Assembly: GCA_024180945.1 (NCBI GenBank)
Contig: JAKSGN010000006.1
Location: forward strand, 1,116,001-1,180,000
From: Macrophomina tecta
Taxonomy: Eukaryota > Ascomycota > Dothideomycetes > Botryosphaeriales > Botryosphaeriaceae
Direction of reading: 5' to 3'
DNA length: 64,000 nucleotides
Position numbers and translations under genes: made by a program. The notes below the pieces were generated by a model. The model did not search any database, was not told where the DNA came from, and saw only the letters and a list, made by a program, of their open reading frames with translations. Each line of letters begins with the position of its first letter. Position 1 is the stretch's first letter. Shown here one piece after another: positions 10,008-20,677 of the stretch.

Positions 10008-10267
10008 ATGAAGTTCTCGCTCGCTACCATCCTCTTCGCTGCTGGCATCCACGCCGCAACCCTCCAGGCCCGCCAGGACCCCGGCTGCCCGCCTGAGTCC
10101 CCCTGGCAGGTTTCTTCCCAGATCTACCTTTGCTGTGCTTACACGATTTCGGTGGTGAGTTATGTTTTACTCTCTGTAAAGGAAGGCGATCTGATTTCCC
10201 CTTGCAGGACCAATGCTGTGACCGCGACGGAGAGGGACGAGGCTACAAGGCATGCCCGTCAGCTTGA
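10008..10267 (+). CDS. Small secreted cysteine-rich protein (effector-like)
   Basis: Two exons, 10008-10154 and 10208-10267, joined across a 53-nt intron with a GTGAGT donor and a pyrimidine-rich TTGCAG acceptor. The spliced product has 68 residues. It begins with a classic signal peptide (MKFSLATILFAAGIHA, cleavage likely after Ala) and then TLQAR, a possible propeptide end. The mature part is about 45-50 residues and carries six cysteines in the order C, CC, CC, C (PGCPPES, YLCCAY, VDQCCDRD, YKACPSA). The second CC pair and the last Cys exist only after splicing, which supports the intron. Size, signal and even cysteine number fit small secreted proteins of fungi that act outside the cell, such as effector candidates. 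No family was recognised, so the role is unknown. A TATA-like box lies about 90 bp upstream. Confidence 0.75.
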
Positions 10268-10707
10268 GGACCGGGTATTGTAAGAATCGAATGAGATTCC
10301 GATTATCTACCTAACTGCAATGAATGCAAAAGGCTATGGGAACCCTTGCGTAGACCTCGGAAAATATACGTACGATTCTGTTATGGTTATTTGTGAGATG
10401 CTTGCTCGGTTGCTTGTGGCCTCAGGGCTCCTGATATGCTCAAATGAAGTAAAACAGACGACTATTCAACAGAAATCTCCAATCAGGGCACTGACATATT
10501 TCCGCATCGTCATTCCTCCAAAATTGAGGCATTTACGCGATTGGCCTGCGACAGGCCCTACACGCAATGGTGCCGGCGGGCGCGGCAGCGAATGACGCTG
10601 AGTCCCCGAACGTAAACAAAAACCTTCTTTCGCAACCAAAGTTCAGCCCACCGTCTATCCATCCACAGCGCTAACTACCACAATAAAGCTTGAGATGAGG
10701 CCTGCGC
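10268..10707. other. Intergenic: between secreted peptide gene and convergent MFS gene
   Basis: About 440 bp of 3' flanking sequence for two convergent genes. No gene seen. Confidence 0.5.
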
Positions 10708-12752
10708 TCATGCCACCGGCCCACTCTCCTTCGTCTCCGCCCTGGCTTCCGACTTCGCATTCCGCCTCGCCTCCTCCTTCACCCGCGCCTCTTCCCGCAG
10801 CTTCTCGTCGTCCGCCCTCGTCAGACTGATCTGCGGCAACATCGCCAGCGCGACAAAAAACGCAACCGCCGCCAGCGCCGCATTTACATAAAACAAGACG
10901 CGAAACGCGCTCTTGTACGCGTCCAGCAACACGCTACTCACCTCCTCCGCCTCGGCGCCGGCGCCGGTGCTCCCCGCCAACGCCTTCTCTGGGTTCTTCA
11001 GCAGCGCGCGCACGTCCGCGGCATCGAGGCCCAGCGGCCGCAGCGCGGAGCGCAGCGAGTTGTTGACGATGGTGCCGGCGATGGCGAGGCCGAGGGTGGC
11101 GCCGAGGTTGCGGATGAAGTTGCGGAAGGACGTGACGACGGCCATGTCGCGGCGCGCGACGCCGGCCTGGATCGCGACGAGCGACGGCTGCAGCGCGTTG
11201 CCGACGCCGAGGCCCGTCAGCACCGCGTAGCCGATCTGCTTGCCGAGCCCGGACGAGGCGTCGAGGGTGGAGAAGAGGCCGAGCCCGATGGCCCAGAGCC
11301 CCCAGCCGGCCAGGATGTTCTCGCGGTAGCGCCCCGTCCAGGGGACCATCAGGCCGGAGAGCGTGCTGGAGACGGTTTGGGTGAGTGTGATGGGCAGGAG
11401 CAGTGCGCCGGCCTTGGTGGCGGAGTAGCCGTAGACGAGCTGGTAAAAGGTCGGGATGTAGTAGACTTGCGTCACGAAGTTCCAGCCGTTGACGAACATG
11501 GTGACCGAGGCGCCGTTGACCACTTTGCTTTTGAAGATGTGCACTGCGTGGGTTGTTTAGACGCCGGCGTCCGAGTTGGGGCTTTCCGGGGACTTACGCG
11601 GCACCAGCGGCACTTTGGTTCCTCTCCATTGCCAGAGGACGAACAGAACGCAGACGACGAAGCCGACTACGAATGACGCGATTACATGCGCTGACCGCCA
11701 CTCGTATTCTCCACCGGCCCAAGTGAGTGCGAGAACAAGCACAGCGGATCCGCCGAGTGCCAGGAAGGCGCCGATGAAATCGACGGCTTTCAGTTTGCTT
11801 AGAATGGGTGAGCAGGGATCTCGCATGCACTGGTGGGATATCTTACAGCTTCCAATCGCCTTCAACCTTCTTCAGAGGCATGAAGAAAACCACGCAGACG
11901 ACCATGATCACGCTCAGTGGTAGGTTCAGCCGGAAAATCCAGCGCCTGAGTAGTCAGCTTGTGCCCGGGTGGTAGAGGGGAGACGAGAAATACCATGAGT
12001 CCGCTGACTGAGAAGCGAGCGCACCGCCGATGACTGGGCCCACGCCATTACCCAAGGCTACGAATGCGCCCTGGAAGATGCATGGTCAGCCGTGTACAGT
12101 TGTTGAGGCGAACTTCTGACGTACCAGGATTCCTTGATATTTGCCTCTTTCCCTGAGAGGTACAACGTCACTGACGATGAACTGCGCCACGGTCATCAAG
12201 CCTCCGCCACCAACGCCTGTGAATGCACGGAAAACGATGAGCTGAACAACATCCTGTGCAAGGGAAGAAGCTAACGACCCGAAGAAGAAGATGGCAATTC
12301 CAACGAGCAAGATTATCTTCCGAGACCAAATATCGGACAGTCTGCCATACAGGAGTTGGAACGAGGTCGAGGTACTTCCTTTGCGTCAGTGCCGCTTCTT
12401 CCCGATTCCTATGTCGACACTTACACAAAGTAAGCTCCTGAAATCCAAGAACTCTGATTGCTTGCGTTGAGCGCGTTGCCAATGATCGCCAAACTGGCCG
12501 CGAGAGAGGTTTGGTCGAGGAGAGCTGCAAAGTCGATGCTTGCACACGCTAAAAATACCTTCAGGTCTGTCAGTGGGGTCATATCGCGATATAGTCAGGA
12601 ATGTAACCAACCGCAACAATCCTTCGCTTCGGCAGGTACTTTGTCTGTTCATTGAATACAGGAGCTTTCTCGACGTCGGACCTATCTCCCAGGTCCGATG
12701 CTTCAGCTGACGGTGACCCCGCAGCGTCCAGATCCTCTCTGCTCTGGCTCAT
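10708..12752 (-). CDS. MFS transporter, DHA2-type drug:H+ antiporter
   Basis: Seven exons on the minus strand: 12752-12612, 12558-12425, 12374-12125, 12070-11994, 11945-11847, 11797-11598 and 11543-10708. The introns are 48-54 nt and the phases agree throughout, giving 578 residues. The N-terminus is cytoplasmic and acidic (MSQSREDLDA). The first helix region has FAALLDQTSLAASLAIIGNA, at the place of the DHA2 LDxTIVNVALP signature. Motif A appears as LLYGRLSDIWSRK and antiporter motif C as GNGVGPVIGGALAS. FRAFTGVGGGGLMTV and VTSFRNFIRNLGATLGLAIAG are typical of 14-helix fungal toxin and drug exporters. The C-terminus is a charged tail. It would act in the plasma or vacuolar membrane, exporting a small molecule with proton exchange. 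The substrate is unknown and no biosynthetic cluster adjoins it. Confidence 0.9.
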
Positions 12753-13555
12753 CTCGAGTGCTCACAAAGTGCTGTCAGCCAGCTGCCGGAGGGGAACAGG
12801 AGGATCAGGAGCGGAGAAAGCAGGCGCAAGGGCTTTCAATTCATGGCCACATCCGAGAACGGGAGGCAGCTAATGATGTTACGCAACAGCGTAGCAGTGT
12901 TCACCGACAGGTGTTCTTGGATACCCCACAGGGCCAACAATGTACCACACGCCAAGCCGGCGTGGACGATCTTTTTGCCTGATCCCGGCCAACATGGTGC
13001 CCGCCTGGCGTCGCACGCCATGCCCGCTATCCTTGACTGCCCCCTGTATTTGCTTGGCCCGACCGCAAAACAGCCTCTACTCGCGGACCGAAGGCTTGAA
13101 AGGACTCCGTCTTGATGCCCTATATCGGATGAGATCCGCATCGCCGGTCTCACTGCGTGCCTTATTTGCTCATATGCGCTCAAGACTCGGACACTGTGCT
13201 GTCAGGCCCGAGCCGCCACGAGAAGGCGACGCTGTCAATCCATCCTGGACTGACTATGCGACGGACTGTACTTTCGAGACTTGTTTCACGGCGGCGAGAA
13301 CTGCCCAATTTCACTTAGCTTGCAGGTGATCAACCATGGAGATCCTGGAATTAGCTGGCTACGTACCAACAGGCCATCAACGTAGCGCATGAGAACTCTC
13401 CGATGTGGGTCCTGTGAGAACTTCTGAGCACCTTGTGCTCCTTTCTCCCGTTCTCTTTACCCATAAGCCGACTGGCACCTATAAATCTTTCTTCCGTTTG
13501 CAACTATTGACCTGCGAGCACCAGTCATTCCATCGCCTTGTCAGGTAACACAATC
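12753..13555. promoter_or_regulatory. Divergent promoter region between MFS and PLP-enzyme genes
   Basis: These 803 bp separate the start codons of two divergently transcribed genes. TATAAAT at 13480-13486 is 70 bp or so before the ATG at 13556 and is a likely core promoter element for the right-hand gene. No coding sequence is supported. Confidence 0.5.
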
Positions 13556-15455
13556 ATGGGTCCGCGGAATCACCTCAACGTGTACTCGGGAGAGGATTCT
13601 CTCAAGAAATACTATGATCCGGACTGCCAGCCTCCCATCCCATTGGTAGAGATACCGGCATCTCTCAACCCGTACCGCAAAGATGGAGTGCGCATCTATG
13701 CAAAGATGATGACCACACTTCCAGCCAACAACGTCAAAGCATTGCCTGGTAGATAGGACCGCTCCCTGAATATTCATCAGTCAGCTAATCTCTGGTAGCT
13801 TTGAACCTGCTCGAAAAGAGCGTTGAGAAAGACAAGACGAAGACCGTGATAGAGTACAGCTCCGGCTCCACGGTGATATCTATGGCCTTGATTGGAAGAG
13901 TCTTTCATGGGATCGATGATACCCGGGCATACTTGAGCAACAAGACAAGTGACGCGAAGCTAAAGCTCATGCAGTTCTTCGGGCTCAACATGTGAGTGCC
14001 AAGCTGAGGGATTCCATGAAGCGATTGCTGATCAGGCTGTCCAGCACACTCTTTGGCGGTCCTTCGCAGCCGGAACCGCTTGACGAAAGGGGCGGTATAC
14101 AAGCTGCGCGCCGCAAAGCAATGGAAGACGACACGGTCATAAACCCAAATCAGTACGAAAATGAAGCGGTGCGTCTCCACAGTGAGTAAGGAGTGTGCAT
14201 GGCTGACTTGGGCCAGAACTGGCAAGCGCACTACAAGTGGACAGGTCCCCAAATACTCAAGCAGCTGCCTCAAATCAGTGTTCTCTGTGCGGGCATGGGA
14301 ACCTCCGGGACCATGACCGGGATGGGCACTTACTTCAAAGACGCAAAGCCGTCGGTCGTCAGAGTAGGGTAAGCAGCCAACACTGCCTTGTGGACTGTAT
14401 TATCTGACGATATCAGCGTCTGTACTGCAGCAGGAGACCGCGTGCCCGGTCCCCGCTCATACGCCCTCATGTCGCCCGTAACTTTCCCGTGGCGCAACGC
14501 CATCGACACGATGGAGGAAGTTGGCTCGAGTGAAGCTTACACCCTGTCCCTCGCGCTCACCCGTGAGGGCTTGGTCTGTGGACCATCGTCTGGCTTCAAC
14601 TTGCAAGGTTAGAATCTCAGAACCCGCATAGCGGAGCGACACTCACAGTTCCCAGGCCTGTACCAGTTCCTTGAGAAGCGCAAAGCAGCGGGCACACTCT
14701 CAGAGCTTGCCGACCAGAATGGCGAGATTAGCTGCGTGTTCCTCTGCTGCGACCTGCCCTACCAGTACATCAACGAGTACTTTGACAAACTGGACGCAAG
14801 CCAGTTCCACCCCATTGTGAATCAGGTAGGTGGAACCAACACCAAACAAGAACAAAAAAGGACTTCTCCTGACCTCGACCCACAGCGACTCACCGCAGTC
14901 GACCTGTACCGCTACGACGAGGCTTGGGAACTCGCCGTCGCTGACGCACTCTCGCGCTTCTACGACCTCGCCCTGCTCACATCCTCGCGTCTGCCCGACC
15001 CCCACCCGGACGCCGTCATCCTCGACCTCCGCGCGCCCAGCGACTTCGCCGAGTGGCACCTTCCTGGCGCTGTCAACATGCCCATGCGCACGGTGGTGCG
15101 CGACGCGCCCAGCCCGTTCGCCGACAGCGCGACGTTGGAGGCGCAGTGGCGCGAGCTGGAGGCCGTCTTCGCGGCGGAGGTGGAGCGCGGGGGCACGGTG
15201 GTGCGGGAGAAGCGCGCGCTCCTGGTCTGCTACGACGGCGACACTGCCCGCGTGGCGACGAGCGTGCTGCGGGCCAAGGGCGTCCAGGCGCACAGCATCG
15301 CGGGCGGGGCGGCGGCTGTGGCTGCGTGGTGGGGGCCTGAGATGCAAAAGAAGCAACAACAAGCGGCGGCTTCGGGTGGCTCGGCGACGAACAACTGCCT
15401 GGAAAAGGGGAATACTGCGGCCGTGAAGGTGGTGAGCTTGGTGGAGACGGCGTAG
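13556..15455 (+). CDS. Cysteine synthase-like PLP enzyme fused to a rhodanese domain
   Basis: Seven exons: 13556-13748, 13799-13991, 14045-14168, 14217-14368, 14417-14607, 14656-14825 and 14886-15455. Introns are 48-60 nt and phases agree; the third exon could alternatively start at 14036. The product has 530 residues. Residues 1-360 are a fold-type II PLP enzyme of the cysteine synthase/cystathionine beta-synthase family. LPANNVKALPALNLL carries the likely Schiff-base lysine, VIEYSSGST is the substrate loop and CAGMGTSGTMTGMGT is the phosphate-binding loop. Residues about 360-530 form a rhodanese-like domain (AVILDLRAPSDFAEWHLPGA). Its active-site loop LVCYDGDTARV keeps the catalytic Cys. 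The fusion suggests coupling of cysteine or sulfide chemistry to persulfide transfer, which is inference. The PLP-domain substrate is unknown. Confidence 0.85.
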
Positions 15456-16022
15456 GCGACGCCGGGGGCACGTTGTGTTAATTGTTCGGAATTTCGATAC
15501 CCTGATGGTACCTCTTTCGTGCTCTTTATTATTACTGGTCATGTTCTCTGTTGTTTGCCCTTGCGCGGGCCGAGGGGAGGGCGCGAGGAGAGGTGGTTTT
15601 TGGGCGTGCGTGGGCCCTGCAGCACCGATCGGGTAATCTGCTCAATCGTGCGCATGTTTCTACTGGTCAGCTCAACTTGCTCATTCCTGCGCTGTCGCTC
15701 GCGCATTTCCCTTTCTCTCCTACGCGTCCTGCCTCGGACTTGCCGTCCTACTCTGCCTTCTCCGAGGAGCCGAGCTGTCGTTAGTGATTATTTGCGCAGT
15801 CAATATCGCACTCCGTTGACTGGAAAAACCTTCTCATCGGCTGATCGACACCGGCGGATACCAGGAATGTTGGAACAGATGGCAGCCCGCTTCAAGGTTC
15901 TGTATGCGGTTAGCTAATGTGCTCTCAAGTCTGCCTCCGCTTTTACGTTGCCTAAGTGTCCTCACGCTCTTCCGCGACATCAGCAGAGCAGTTGACCTGC
16001 ACTTTCGTCAAGCCCATTAGCC
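15456..16022. other. Intergenic: PLP-enzyme 3' end and ferric reductase promoter
   Basis: No supported gene in 567 bp. Overlapping short ORFs lack protein-like composition. Confidence 0.5.
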
Positions 16023-18315
16023 ATGTCGCTGCCGCTGCTGCTTCTGCTGGCGAACACGCTACCATGTTCCGCAATGAACATGGACCACGGCGGCGGAGGC
16101 GTTCCATGGCTGAGTTCGCCCGTCATGCTGCACTCGTCCAGGGAGGACACTTGCACGCTGACTGCTGAGCAATGTGCGTACCGAAGTGGCTTCTGGAGAT
16201 ACTGGTAAGTCAGCAGAATGCCTCAAGCCTTACTCGCGGAGGAGTGGGTAGTGTTGATGCGGACGGGACACGCAGGTACAAGGCGGACTACCGCTTCGCC
16301 CTCACCACCGTTTACTTCATCCTCGCCATGATTGGCTTTTTCACGATCGGCAACATCATCACTAGGGTCAGCCCTCCATCAGTGCGGCGTAATAGCCTCT
16401 GGCAACAACCGCAGGCTGCGCTCCGCTACATCGGATATCGTGGCTTCCGCGTTCGTCTCTTCGGCTGGTATTCGCCCTCCCTCGCCTACCTCTTGGTCGG
16501 CCTGGCTGGTGCCGTCTTCTTCTTTGGTTCGTCAGGGATATCAGATGGGCCAGGAGGCATTGCTGACCGCGCGACAGGCCTCACCCTTGGCCCCAAGCCG
16601 TACTACTGGCCCAACACGAAAGAGCTCTCCTATGGCTCTTCTCCGCCGCTGGCTACGAGGTCGGGATGGATGGCAGTCGCCCTTCTGCCCTTCATTGTGT
16701 AAGTGCTAGCTTCAAGCTTCAAGCCCTCATGCTCATGGTGTCCTCAGCGTACTGGCAGCTAAAGCCAACTGGGTCACGGCCGTCACTGGCGTCTCCCATG
16801 AAAAGCTTCAGGCAAGTTAGAAAGAGGCCTCGAATCCAAGGAACGCATATTCACGGGGCAATCTACCAGGTCTTCCATCGCTATCTCAGCTACGCCATGT
16901 TTGTTCTCGCGCTTGTCCACACCTTCCCGTTCATCGTGTTCCACATCTGGAAAGGTGACATGACAAGCAAATGGAAATCCGACGTCGTGTACTGGACCGG
17001 CGTCGTCGCCCTCATTTTCCAAGCATATCTCACAGCCATGTCCTGCGGCCCCATCCGGTAACCAGCCCCGACCTAACTCCTCCTTGTAACGCCGAAAAAA
17101 CTAACCCTCCCAAAGCAACCGCTACTACGAATTCTTCAAAGCAACCCACTACCTCGCCGCCCTCATCTTCATCCTCTTCTTCTTCTTCCACTGCGACTTC
17201 CGCCTCACTTCCTGGTACGCCGCTCTCCTCCGCCCCTCGCCCCTCCCTCCGCAACTAACTAACCACATAACAGGGACTACTTCATCGCCACCGGCACCCT
17301 CTACCTCTCCTCGCTCCTCTACTCCTACCTGCGCACCTTCCTCGCCTACGGCATGCGCCACACCGCGCACCTTTACCCGCTCGCCGACGGCACCCACCTC
17401 TTGGTGCGCATCCCCATCGACCCGTCCCTCGTCGCGCGCTCCGCCATCCCCGTCGACGTCGCGTGGGCGCCCGGCCAGCACGTGTTCCTGCGCTTCTTCG
17501 GCCTGGGCTGGCACAGCGTCAGCGCGCATCCGTTTACGATCTGCTCTCTGCCGCCGCCGCCGCCGCCGCCGCCGTCGTCGTCCTCACCGCCCGAGAAGAG
17601 CTTCAAGGTACCCGAACTGCGCTTCGTGATCAAGCCGGCCGGGGGCCTGACGCGCAAGCTGTTCGCGCTGGCCCGGGAGAAGCCGGGCCAGGGGGTGCGC
17701 GTGAGTCTGGATGGGCCGTATGGCGGGGTGGGGAGGCGGATGAGCGAGTTTGAGCGCGTGCTCGTCGTGGCTGGGGGCTCGGGCGCGGGGTTCACGCTGC
17801 CGGTGGTGGAAGAGGTGCTGAGGCGGAACGCGGGAGAAGGAGTGGGTAGGAGCGGAAGCACGGAGGTGAAGGTTGTGGTGGCGACGAGGGATATGCGGAC
17901 GAAGGACTGGTATGTTGGGGAGATGAGGGAGTTGTTGGAGAGGTATGGGGGCGGTGCGAAGGAGATGCCTGTGACTGTGAGCTTGCATGTTACGGGCGAG
18001 GCAGTGCAGGAGGCAGAGTTTGGCGAGGCGCAGGGTGTTGTGGATAATGCTGGTCAGATGCTTTGCGCTGCTGGACGTCCTGATCTACCGAGGATTGTTC
18101 GGGAGTATGCCAAGGACGATTATGGATCCCTTGGGATCACGGTCTGCGGCCCTGCTGGCATGTTGTATAATGTCCGAAATGCTGCTGCGGAAGTGCAGAA
18201 GGACGTTATTCGTGGGAAGGCAGCGCGAGAGGTCTATCTACACAGCGAGCATTTCTCGTAAGTACTCCTCGTCCCCGTCTTACGACTATAGCTGACAGGA
18301 ACGCAAAGGTGGTGA
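16023..18315 (+). CDS. Ferric-chelate reductase, FRE/NOX family
   Basis: Eight exons: 16023-16204, 16276-16526, 16578-16698, 16748-16811, 16870-17057, 17116-17214, 17274-18257 and 18309-18315, encoding 631 residues. The intron at 16812-16869 has a GC donor (GCAAGT), and only this choice keeps the frame. The last exon is 7 nt and adds the terminal FSW seen in this family. A signal-anchor-like N-terminus precedes several helices. Haem ligands appear as two H-x13-H pairs, one in VFHRYLSY...LVHTF and one in KATHYLAA...FFHCD. The FAD-binding HPFTICSLP, the NADPH-binding VVAGGSGAGF and the terminal CGPAGM follow. It should move electrons from NADPH across the plasma membrane to reduce extracellular iron or copper before uptake. 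No iron transporter gene lies nearby. Confidence 0.92.
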
Positions 18316-18606
18316 GAGGCTCGGAAACCAGATATCCCACGCGTTACTGTTTGTGTCAGCTATTCAGGCATTCTTCTTGATAGTATTTTTTTTTAGCAGG
18401 ATCCAATGTTTAAATAGACCCTGATTACTTTTCTTATCCATTTATATACTGACGTATATACATTGGGAATGATTAATTATGCTCCACAGGCAGAGTCCTG
18501 AGCTATAAAAGAAGCAAAAGCATCAACTATTCAAGCATTAAACATTAAAAGAAGAACACAGAAAGTTACTGCACCCCCATCCCTCACGCAGAATCACCAA
18601 AATCGC

Positions 18607-20176
18607 CTACTCGCCTGCCGCCAAAGCCTTCATATCGCCCTCCAGATGCTCACAGACACCCCTGGCCCATTCATCCTCATCCCCCTCCACACCCAAGGCT
18701 CCCCTCTGCCACGTCAACGACACAACTAAATCCCCACCCTTCGTCGACACAACATTAAAATTCACCGCCGACCCCACCGCATTCGCCGGCTGCGTAAACA
18801 CCATCCCGCGAAAACCCCACCCACCAACGCCGTCCCCTCCGCTCCCTCCCTCCTCCTCGTCCGGATCAAACGCCAACAAGTTACTAATCTCATACGAAGA
18901 ATCTCTCTCCTTCCCCACCAATCCCTCCAACCACCCCCTAAACGACCTCAAATACGACAACAGCCCAATCGGCTGATCGACCAGCGTCCCCGACCTCTCC
19001 GCCAAATGCGCCGTCGTGTCCCTCGCCCGCTGCCAGAACGACTGGTCGAACCCGTCCCCGTCTTCGCACCGCGGAAACGCATGGTACGCAACGCTCACAC
19101 CCAACGCGAACGCGCCTTGCCAGGCCTCCGGCATCAGCGGGCGCAGATCGATCGCCGTCTGCGCGACGAATGTGCCGGCCGGCGCGTCAGCTGGTAAGCT
19201 GGCGCTGAGCGCGCGCACGACGAGGGCGTGCAGGACGGCGGTGAGCTTGACGCCCGGGTGCGCGCGGCACTGCTGCAGCAGGCGCTGCAGGGTGGAGGCG
19301 GGGGCGACAACGAAGGCGAGGGCGGTGCGGAAGGAGGTTACGTCGTAGGACGTTGGCGTGGCTTTCCACATGTCGGGCGTGTGGGGCGTGACGGAGACGC
19401 GGAAGAGGGTCGGCAGGAAGGAGGAGATGGGGGTGGGGAGGTAGTGCGAGATGAGGGGGAGGAGGAGGAAGGGCCAGGTGATAGGCAAGGGTTTGGCCAG
19501 CTCGACCGGGGGGAGGAGGGCCGTGGCAGGCGGGGTGAAGAGCGAGTTGGTGGCGGCGGTGGAGGGCGACAGTGTTGTGAGGGAGGGGGCGCGCAGGGCG
19601 TGGAGGAGCGTGCGGTGGAAAAAGAGGGCGGAAGAGCCGTCGCCATGGGAGTGCGAGTATGAGAAGAGGATCCAGCAGGTATTGCCAGCGGTGGCAGCGG
19701 GATTGTTGATGGGCACGACGATAATTTTCCATGGGGGGATGCGCTCGATGTTTGAGAAGGGCTGGTCGTGAGCCTTGCAAAGACGGTGTCTCAAAGCCTC
19801 AAGCTCAGCGCTTATGCCAGTGCTAGCGACTTCGATAGGTGATTGGATCTCGACATGGTTCGAGAGATCGATGATCGAAGGCCGGATAAACTCAGGTGCC
19901 TCGGTCTGTTCGTCCTTGATGGCGGTGCTAAGCATAGGGTGGGATGAGATGCAGTGTTTCAAGGAGGGATAGAAGGACTCCTTCTTAAGTTCAAAGCCAT
20001 TGGGCATTGAATAGCGGCCAGTGAGGATGAGTGCACGATAGTAGCCCAGCACGTGGCGCATGATACAGCGACGTTCACTGGTACCTGGCCGCTGGTTAGA
20101 ATATTGCTGCCTAGGGCCGCAGGGGCCACTTACCTGCTGGCCGTAAAACCTCGTGTGGCAGGCCATTGTCCAGCAT
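18607..20176 (-). CDS. Alcohol acetyltransferase (AATase)-like enzyme
   Basis: Two exons, 20176-20134 and 20084-18607, separated by a 49-nt intron (GTAAGT donor, CTAACC branch, CCAG acceptor). The ATG at 20176 was chosen because it alone keeps the frame after splicing and yields an N-terminus (MLDNGLPHEVLRPAGTSERR) leading into RHVLGYYRALILTGRY. Another ATG at 20166 opens a frame that simply reads through the intron. The 506-residue protein belongs to the condensation/acyltransferase superfamily. It has the HxxxDG catalytic motif in SHSHGDGSSALFFHR, around residue 170. Fungal members transfer acyl groups from acyl-CoA to alcohols or similar acceptors. The acceptor here is unknown. It converges on the ferric reductase gene with 291 bp of AT-rich sequence between them. 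Confidence 0.85.
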
Positions 20177-20677
20177 GATGTCTTACAGGGCGTATGCTAT
20201 CGTTGATGGCCTGTTGCTATCCAATTGGCGGGTTGGGTTATTCACGGTGGTGTACATCCGAGGGTTGTAAGGTTGTCCGGAGGAACCTTAAATGCTGTAG
20301 TGTCCCGGATCTCGGGTTCTCACAAATCATTCGGTCCGTGCGATGCTTGCCCGCATAGCTGAGATAGGTAGTGCTTGCGTAAAACAGTAACAATTTTACC
20401 AAGGCGGTGTGATAAGTTGGTCTTGCAAAATAACGTATTTCCTTCTGATAAGCGTCCGAGAATCAACTAGTGCACACATGACACGTTTTCTTCGTAACAG
20501 ACTGAAGCGTTCCCTAATACATGTTTGACTCCCATCTGTTGCGCCGCTCGCAAAAGACTATTGAAAACAGGCAAAGCCGTTTCCAAGTAACGTGAAGTCG
20601 TAAAACAACATGTGAATGACTTTGTCCTACTTGCACTCGAGAACTCATAAACACGGAGAGAACAAAATACCTCCACG
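20177..20677. other. Intergenic: acetyltransferase promoter and SCM3 3' flank
   Basis: About 500 bp with no credible gene. Short ORFs on the minus strand have no splice or family support. Confidence 0.5.

Noticed and set aside
20134..20166. Start of the acetyltransferase at the ATG 20166 with read-through of the intron
   Set aside because: It would encode the donor, branch and acceptor sequences as protein. The ATG at 20176 with the 49-nt intron gives a cleaner family-like N-terminus.
10708..20176. A secondary-metabolite cluster built from MFS, PLP enzyme, reductase and acyltransferase
   Set aside because: There is no backbone synthase (PKS, NRPS, terpene) and no cluster regulator. Gene functions are individually explainable and strands alternate.
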